Made by a program: the position numbers and the translations under genes
The notes under the pieces: model-generated
Database searches by the model: none
What the model saw: only the letters and a program-made list of their open reading frames with translations
Told to the model about the DNA's origin: nothing
From: DTSX01 sp964633465
GTDB taxonomy: Bacteria; Pseudomonadota; Gammaproteobacteria; Steroidobacterales; UBA11654
NCBI GenBank assembly: GCA_964633465.1
Contig: CAZWGB010000015.1
Coordinates: 1-29,659, forward strand
Direction: 5' to 3'
DNA: 29,659 bases
In this document: one piece after another, positions 25,094 to 29,659 of the stretch
Numbering within the stretch: the stretch's first letter is position 1
Layout: every line of letters begins with the position of its first letter

Positions 25094-26077
25094 ATGAAAA
25101 AATTCTACGATCGTAAATCTCCTGTTACAGGCGAAGAGCATAGGACTATGCTTGAACCCCGATACGGCGGTATGCCTACATTTATGAGGACTCCTTTGGC
25201 TGACACTCTAGAGAATTTAGATATTGCCTTGGCAGGTGTCCCATATGACGGTGGAGTAACCAATCGTCCAGGTGCCCGTCATGGGCCTCGAGAAATGAGG
25301 AGTCAGTCCAGCTTCATCCGCGAATTTCATCATGTCACCCGAATCAACCCTTTTGAATTAGCAAACATTGCCGATGTGGGCGATGTTCGTTTTTCTAGGC
25401 CTTTTAATCACGAGGCCGTTAACCAGGATATCGAGAATTTTTTTAGAAAGATCCACGAAGCTGGTGTTTTGCCTATTAGTGCAGGAGGTGATCATTCCGT
25501 TACCTACCCGATCTTTAAAGGGATTGTGACGGATCAGCCTATTGGGATGGTTCATATTGATGCGCATACCGATACTTGGGGTGAGATTTGGGGGTCTAAA
25601 TTTCATCACGGTGCACCGTTCCGCTTGGCAGTTGAAGACGGTCTATTGGATCCCAAGCGAACAATACAAATTGGGATTCGCGGGGGACAAAATTTTTTAG
25701 ATGGAATTGATTTTTCCTTATCCAATGGAATGCGAGTGGTTTTTATTGAAGAATTCGCCGAAATGGGAGTTAAAAATATCATTGAGGAAGCAAGAAGAGT
25801 AGTCGGCGATGGACCTACATACATTTCATTTGACGTGGACGGTCTTGATCCAGTTTATACGCCGGGTACAGGAACACCAGAAGTAGGTGGTTTGACCACC
25901 TTGGAGGCACAGCGGCTTCTTCAAGGTTTGAATGGATTGAATCTAGTTGGCGGTGATGTAGTCGAGGTTGCACCTCCATTTGACAATACAGGAAACACCT
26001 CTCTGGTTGCTGTAACAATAATGTTTGAAATTTTATGCCTTCTTGCCGCCCAATTGACCGGTGCCAATAGACCCTGA
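25094..26077 (+). CDS. Agmatinase/guanidinobutyrase-family ureohydrolase
   Basis: Dinuclear manganese hydrolase that releases urea from a guanidino compound (agmatine, 4-guanidinobutyrate or 3-guanidinopropionate are the known options). All metal ligands are present: His134 in GGDHS, Asp156/His158/Asp160 in DAHTD, and Asp247/Asp249 in DVDGLDP. The N-terminal RYGGMPTFMR and AGVPYDGGVTNRPGARHGPRE resemble guanidinobutyrase and guanidinopropionase as much as SpeB, so the substrate cannot be assigned. The length of 327 is typical. It is followed 55 bases later by dpaL on the same strand, suggesting a common pathway. No arginine decarboxylase is seen in the window to supply agmatine. Confidence 0.9.
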   Translation: MKKFYDRKSPVTGEEHRTMLEPRYGGMPTFMRTPLADTLENLDIALAGVPYDGGVTNRPGARHGPREMRSQSSFIREFHHVTRINPFELANIADVGDVRFSRPFNHEAVNQDIENFFRKIHEAGVLPISAGGDHSVTYPIFKGIVTDQPIGMVHIDAHTDTWGEIWGSKFHHGAPFRLAVEDGLLDPKRTIQIGIRGGQNFLDGIDFSLSNGMRVVFIEEFAEMGVKNIIEEARRVVGDGPTYISFDVDGLDPVYTPGTGTPEVGGLTTLEAQRLLQGLNGLNLVGGDVVEVAPPFDNTGNTSLVAVTIMFEILCLLAAQLTGANRP

Positions 26078-26132
26078 TAAGCAAGCAGATAGGGGTTTCT
26101 TTGTGTAATTTAAAACAATCTGGATATTGTCT

Positions 26133-27326
26133 ATGAGTGTTAACACATTGGAGCCGATCATAGAATGTGAGATAAATCCATTTCTCTCAGCAGATAGAGA
26201 GACTCCAAGTTATGTCAATGATGATCAGGTTAAAGCAGTAAGATTTTTTCATCAAAGCTTGCCTGGTTATTTTCCCACTCCATTGGTTAATCTTGAAGAA
26301 CTTGCTTCAAGGCTTGGTATTAATGCATTGATGGTAAAGGATGAAAGCCAGCGTTTTGGTCTAAAGGCATTCAAGGTTTTGGGAGCCAGTTATGCCATGT
26401 CCAAAGAGATAAAAAAACGGCTTGATTTAAATGATGAAGAATTAAATTTTGATGCAATTATCAAAAACAAAAGCAAATTTGAATCATTGACATTTGTTAC
26501 TGCTACCGATGGCAATCACGGAAGAGCAGTTGCTTGGTGTGCAGAGAAATTTGGATGCAAGGCAGTGGTTTTTATGCCTAAAGGCACATCTGAATTTCGT
26601 TTGGAAGCTATTAAATCACATGGAGCTCATGCTGAAATAACCAAGCTTAACTACGATGAAACAGTTGTATATTCTACTAAGAAAGCTAAAGAAAATGATT
26701 GGATTTTGCTTCAAGATTCCTCATGGGAAGGATACACAACGGTACCCAAACACATTATGCAAGGTTATTTCAGTTTGGTTTCGGAATTTGAAGACCAAAC
26801 AGTCAAATGGCCAACACACGTGCTTGCTCAAGCTGGCGTTGGTTCTTTTGCTGCATCAATATTTTCCTATTTTTTAGCCCGTCAAAAACCCACACCAAAA
26901 TTGATTCTGGTTGAGCCAACAGGTGCAGCTTGTTTTTTCAATTCAATACAAATTGGAGACGGCAAGCCGCATTTAACAAAAGAACTGGATACCATGATGG
27001 CAGGACTTTCATGTGGTCAACCAAGCATACTGGCCTGGAATATCATCAAACCTAATTGCGATGCATTTGTAATTTGTAATGATCAGCTAGCAAAAAAAGG
27101 TATGCAATTGTTAGCCAACCCAATAGGCAATGATGCTGTTGTTGTCTCGGGGGAGAGTGGCGCAGTTCCTGTTGGATTAGTAGATGAGATTTGCACCAAT
27201 CAGAAATACAGTTTCATAAAGGAAAGATTAAAATTTGATGGTCACTCAAAGATATTGATTTTTTCTACAGAGGGAGATACAGATCCAAAAGTTTACAAGC
27301 AACACTCAAGAATTATAGCAAGCTAA
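26133..27326 (+). CDS. dpaL: 2,3-diaminopropionate ammonia-lyase
   Basis: PLP enzyme that converts D- or L-2,3-diaminopropionate to pyruvate and two ammonia, with side activity on D-serine in known members. ATG 26133 (TGGA upstream) is preferred over an in-frame TTG at 26127, giving 397 residues against 398 in E. coli YgeX. The PLP lysine is Lys81 in LKAFKVLGA; Asp126 in TDGNHGRAVAW matches the catalytic Asp120 of E. coli that allows use of the D isomer. QDSSWEGYT, AQAGVG, GESGAVPVG and the end STEGDTDPK are further family marks. E. coli pairs it with ygeW and ygeY; here the partner is a ureohydrolase. Confidence 0.93.
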   Translation: MSVNTLEPIIECEINPFLSADRETPSYVNDDQVKAVRFFHQSLPGYFPTPLVNLEELASRLGINALMVKDESQRFGLKAFKVLGASYAMSKEIKKRLDLNDEELNFDAIIKNKSKFESLTFVTATDGNHGRAVAWCAEKFGCKAVVFMPKGTSEFRLEAIKSHGAHAEITKLNYDETVVYSTKKAKENDWILLQDSSWEGYTTVPKHIMQGYFSLVSEFEDQTVKWPTHVLAQAGVGSFAASIFSYFLARQKPTPKLILVEPTGAACFFNSIQIGDGKPHLTKELDTMMAGLSCGQPSILAWNIIKPNCDAFVICNDQLAKKGMQLLANPIGNDAVVVSGESGAVPVGLVDEICTNQKYSFIKERLKFDGHSKILIFSTEGDTDPKVYKQHSRIIAS

Positions 27327-27339
27327 AATTGCAATTCCT

Positions 27340-28647
27340 TTAATCATCTCTCCTGATGATCTTTCCAGACCTTAGGCCCGTTGATTTTTTTTCAGAATAT
27401 ACAAGCTCACCTCCTACCCAGACTTTAGCAATACCTGTGGACAGTCTATTAACGTCTTCCATTGTGGCATTGTCCTGAATTCTTTCTGGGTCAAATAAAA
27501 CTAAATCTGCAATGGCGCCTGACTTGATTACTCCTCGATTTTTAAACCCCATATGCAACGCAGAAAGTTGGGTCATCTTGTGAATGGCTGTTTCCAGATC
27601 TAAAATTCCTTGTGAGCGTACATAGTAGGCAAGAATTCTAGCAAAAGCACCCCGACCCCTTGGATGTCCATCAATTAGCTCCCCATCGGAGCAAATGTTG
27701 CTATGTTCCCATTGCATCAGCCGATTAACATCTGGCTGTGACATGGCAACACCAATTGCTGAATCAGTCTCATCTTCATCTTCTCGGATTAAATCCATTA
27801 GTACTGTAGCAGGGTCTTTTCCCCTTGCAGCAGCTATTTCAGCTATGGTTTTCCCTATTAAGCTTGGATCAGGGCCATAATGTGAAAGTGTTAAGCCGTC
27901 TGGATAGACTAATTCTGTTAATGCATACTCGGCACTTTCTCGATTATCAAAATCCCTCTTGGCGAATAATATTCGCATGGTTGACTCATAAAAAGTATAG
28001 GGGTAGACGTCTGCAGTAATGTCTAAGCCTTCTGCACGGGCACGGTTTAATTTATCTATCATCCAGGGTGATTGCCCCCATAAACTCCTTTTTGCAAGCT
28101 TGATGTGAGATATTTTAGAAGGTAGCTTGGTTCTTCGGCTGATTTCTATAAACTCATCAAGTGCTGCTTCCAANNNNNNNNNNNNNNNNNNNNNNNNNNN
28201 NNNNNNNNNNNNNNNNNNNNNNNNNNNNNNNNNNNNNNNNNNNNNNNNNNNNNNNNNNNNNNNNNNNNNNNNNGGCACTTCAGAGCCGCCATCCATTCCA
28301 ACGACAATGGTAGTAATCCCCTGGCTGACTGCTGAAAGCGCATCAGGCATTTCAAAAATATGATTCTCATGATGACTGTGTGTATCAATGAATCCTGGGG
28401 ATAGAATAAGCCCAGCGGCATCCACTGTAGTTTCTCCAGACAGAGGTTTTAATTGGCCAATTTCTTGGATTAGGTTGCCATTGACCCGAACAGATTCAAA
28501 TCTAGAAGGGCCGCCAGAACCATCGATGATTTTAGCATTGATGATGAGAAAGGATGATTGTTCATCGGCAGATAAATGAAAAGGTAATATCAATCCAGCA
28601 AGTGCAAGGATAGTCAGTATTGCAAATTTCTTTTTTTTCAAAGTCAC
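27340..28647 (-). CDS. Exported D-aminoacylase-type amidohydrolase, broken by an assembly gap
   Basis: Metal-dependent amidohydrolase related to N-acyl-D-amino-acid deacylases. GTG start; residues 1-26 form a Sec signal peptide (KKKK, a hydrophobic core, then LSA cleavage), so it acts in the periplasm. Metal-site HSHHEN follows PGFIDT; VVGMDGG precedes the N run. After it come SHIKLAKRS, DVYPYTFYEST, the aspartate region ICSDGEL, and IADLVLFDPERI. Compared with Alcaligenes-type D-aminoacylase (about 483 residues), roughly 110 residues belong where 100 Ns (about 33 codons) stand, so catalytic residues are missing from the assembly and frame continuity is not proven. It starts four bases after ctlX, in one operon. 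Substrate unknown. Confidence 0.85.
   Translation of the reverse strand: MTLKKKKFAILTILALAGLILPFHLSADEQSSFLIINAKIIDGSGGPSRFESVRVNGNLIQEIGQLKPLSGETTVDAAGLILSPGFIDTHSHHENHIFEMPDALSAVSQGITTIVVGMDGGSEVXXXXXXXXXXXXXXXXXXXXXXXXXXXXXXXXXXLEAALDEFIEISRRTKLPSKISHIKLAKRSLWGQSPWMIDKLNRARAEGLDITADVYPYTFYESTMRILFAKRDFDNRESAEYALTELVYPDGLTLSHYGPDPSLIGKTIAEIAAARGKDPATVLMDLIREDEDETDSAIGVAMSQPDVNRLMQWEHSNICSDGELIDGHPRGRGAFARILAYYVRSQGILDLETAIHKMTQLSALHMGFKNRGVIKSGAIADLVLFDPERIQDNATMEDVNRLSTGIAKVWVGGELVYSEKKSTGLRSGKIIRRDD
28174..28273. other. Assembly gap, 100 Ns
   Basis: Exactly 100 undetermined bases, a standard placeholder for a gap of unknown length. It lies inside the amidohydrolase gene. By comparison with full-length D-aminoacylases the true gap is probably nearer 330 bases. 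Confidence 0.95.
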
Positions 28648-28651
28648 CTAT

Positions 28652-29548
28652 CTAAAAAAGCTCCATCATCATGCATCTTGCAGAACCACCGCCATATTGT
28701 TCTATATAGGTTATATCAGAGTGGATAATTTTATAATAGTGGTCTTGAAGAACTGTTTTTTGTTCATCTGAATAAGCATTGAAAGCTCGGGTGGACATTA
28801 CTAAGATTAATTGATTGTTTTTATCTTGAACTTCAAGACAGTTTCCACAAAAATCCATGACCTGTTCTTGAGTTATTTCAAGAATAGTGTGGGATAAATT
28901 TAATTTTTCTCTGACCTTTTCTTGATCTTCTGACTTGATAGCATCAATTGAAATTCCAGTCATATCAGTGCCGATGTACATGATTACATCCGTATGATAT
29001 ATAGGTTGTCCAACATGACTTTCAGTTCGAAAAATAACAATCTCATAGCCGTATTTATCGCCCCACATTTTGGCTAAGTCTTCATTCGTTCTTGGTGAGA
29101 GGCCTGTGTAGGCAATTTTATTCACACGATCAAAAACCATGCTACTGGTGCTTTCCAGAAAAATATCTTGATCTTCAAATTCAGAAAAATCTATTGTCAG
29201 TTGGTATGTTTTTTCAAGGAAAGAAATGTGTTTTTTTGATTTTTCTTTTCTCCTATTTTTTGCCAACATACTAAAAAGGTGCATCGTTCCGTCTTCGTAT
29301 GTTGCTGCCCAATTGGGAAAAATATTGTCAGGGCATCCAATTTGTCCTTGAAGCATCGTGATATCAATACCATTGGATACAAGAGCATTTTTAAAATTTC
29401 TAAACTCATCAAGTGCTTTTTCTAAAATTGCATCCTTGCTTAATTCTGACTTGTTAATTTGATAATGGTTGGTTTCAGCAGTTTCCGAGTTGTTGAAAAA
29501 CTCCGCTGGCTCTATAAGAAGGATACGATTGGTCGACTGTTTTACCAC
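28652..29548 (-). CDS. ctlX: CtlX-type citrulline hydrolase (amidinotransferase/DDAH superfamily)
   Basis: Guanidino/ureido-modifying enzyme family; CtlX members hydrolyse citrulline to ornithine, ammonia and CO2. Start is GTG 29548, the only start leaving the conserved QSTNRILLIEP N-terminus. Family features: CPDNIFPNW with Asp74, MLAKNRRKE, Glu132 in FLESTSSMV, His185 in IYHTDVIMYIG, FCGNCLEV, and nucleophile Cys292 in GGGSARCM near the C-terminus. In relatives the Glu motif usually reads EGTGS; here both glycines are serine, which could alter the active-site loop. The length of 298 is typical. It lies seven bases behind an ornithine-aminotransferase-like gene, whose substrate it would make. 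Confidence 0.85.
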   Translation of the reverse strand: MVKQSTNRILLIEPAEFFNNSETAETNHYQINKSELSKDAILEKALDEFRNFKNALVSNGIDITMLQGQIGCPDNIFPNWAATYEDGTMHLFSMLAKNRRKEKSKKHISFLEKTYQLTIDFSEFEDQDIFLESTSSMVFDRVNKIAYTGLSPRTNEDLAKMWGDKYGYEIVIFRTESHVGQPIYHTDVIMYIGTDMTGISIDAIKSEDQEKVREKLNLSHTILEITQEQVMDFCGNCLEVQDKNNQLILVMSTRAFNAYSDEQKTVLQDHYYKIIHSDITYIEQYGGGSARCMMMELF

Positions 29549-29555
29549 GGTTGTT

Positions 29556-29659
29556 TTAGGTTTTTTGTTCAGTCTGGATTTCTGAGATGACTTGATTAAA
29601 AATTTCCAATGCCCAATCTATTTCTTTTTTTGTAATAACCAACGGAGGAGCAAAACGGA
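29556..29659 (-). CDS. rocD: C-terminal end of a class III aminotransferase, probably ornithine aminotransferase
   Basis: Only the last 33 codons are in the window. They read RFAPPLVITKKEIDWALEIF followed by a short polar tail and TAA. The (R)FAPPLVI tail and following helix are characteristic of ornithine--oxo-acid transaminases (RocD/OAT), which convert ornithine to glutamate semialdehyde; other class III aminotransferases share similar tails, so the exact substrate is less sure. The gene is first in the minus-strand operon with ctlX and the amidohydrolase. Most of it lies beyond the right edge. Confidence 0.68.
   Translation of the reverse strand, partial: RFAPPLVITKKEIDWALEIFNQVISEIQTEQKT

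Noticed and set aside
27327..27336. AATTGCAATT palindrome in the gap between dpaL and the amidohydrolase
   Set aside because: Ten AT-rich bases without a T run; too common in such DNA to call a terminator or operator.

Overview
The window looks like a draft contig from an AT-rich, compact gammaproteobacterium. The main evidence is the block dnaE-accA-tilS-pyrG-kdsA-eno-ftsB followed by surE-yqaA, which is gammaproteobacterial gene order. KdsA implies a Kdo-containing, Gram-negative outer membrane. Genes are packed with gaps of a few bases or overlaps, and no stretch longer than about 125 bases lacks a gene. A run of exactly 100 Ns (28174-28273) shows this is a scaffold with an unresolved gap. 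No tRNA, rRNA, insertion sequence or CRISPR array was seen.

Layout. (1) 1-11519, plus strand: truncated dnaE, accA, tilS, pyrG (after a leader with competing hairpins), kdsA, eno, ftsB, surE, yqaA and a possible 29-residue membrane microprotein. Genes that often sit here in relatives (ispD, ispF, truD, pcm, nlpD, rpoS) are absent from this locus. (2) 11528-12626: a Mth938-like protein (minus) diverging from a RecB/MGME1-type PD-(D/E)XK nuclease (plus) that resembles phage exonucleases. (3) 12646-15251: prfB with the classical +1 programmed frameshift, then lysS. (4) 15295-16161: ygfZ on the minus strand, diverging from (5) 16242-24800, a long tightly packed plus-strand series sdhC-sdhD-sdhA-sdhB-sdhE-lepA-lepB-rnc-era-recO. 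The succinate dehydrogenase proteins are of the alphaproteobacterial/mitochondrial type, and this part is visibly richer in G+C than its flanks. (6) 24811-25029: a tiny stand-alone Smr-domain protein (minus). (7) 25094-29659: an amino-acid and guanidino-compound catabolic region. An agmatinase-family ureohydrolase and diaminopropionate ammonia-lyase (plus) converge on an operon of an ornithine-aminotransferase-like gene (only its C-terminus is in the window), a CtlX-type citrulline hydrolase and an exported D-aminoacylase-type amidohydrolase (minus, interrupted by the N gap).

How the genes work together. Most encode core functions: replication, fatty-acid initiation, CTP and Kdo supply, glycolysis, division, translation and its fidelity, TCA cycle/respiratory complex II, protein export and RNA processing. 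YgfZ (iron-sulfur enzyme maintenance) and SdhE (flavinylation of SdhA) flank the sdh genes they would serve. The right end appears to be a nitrogen- and carbon-scavenging module. Citrulline to ornithine to glutamate semialdehyde is a coherent route, and the ureohydrolase/DpaL pair may feed diaminopropionate to pyruvate and ammonia. The most interesting items are this catabolic region, the alpha-type sdh operon with its palindromic promoter, the pyrG leader, and the two small phage-like genes that share a 13-base promoter core. No wholly new multigene system is evident from sequence alone.
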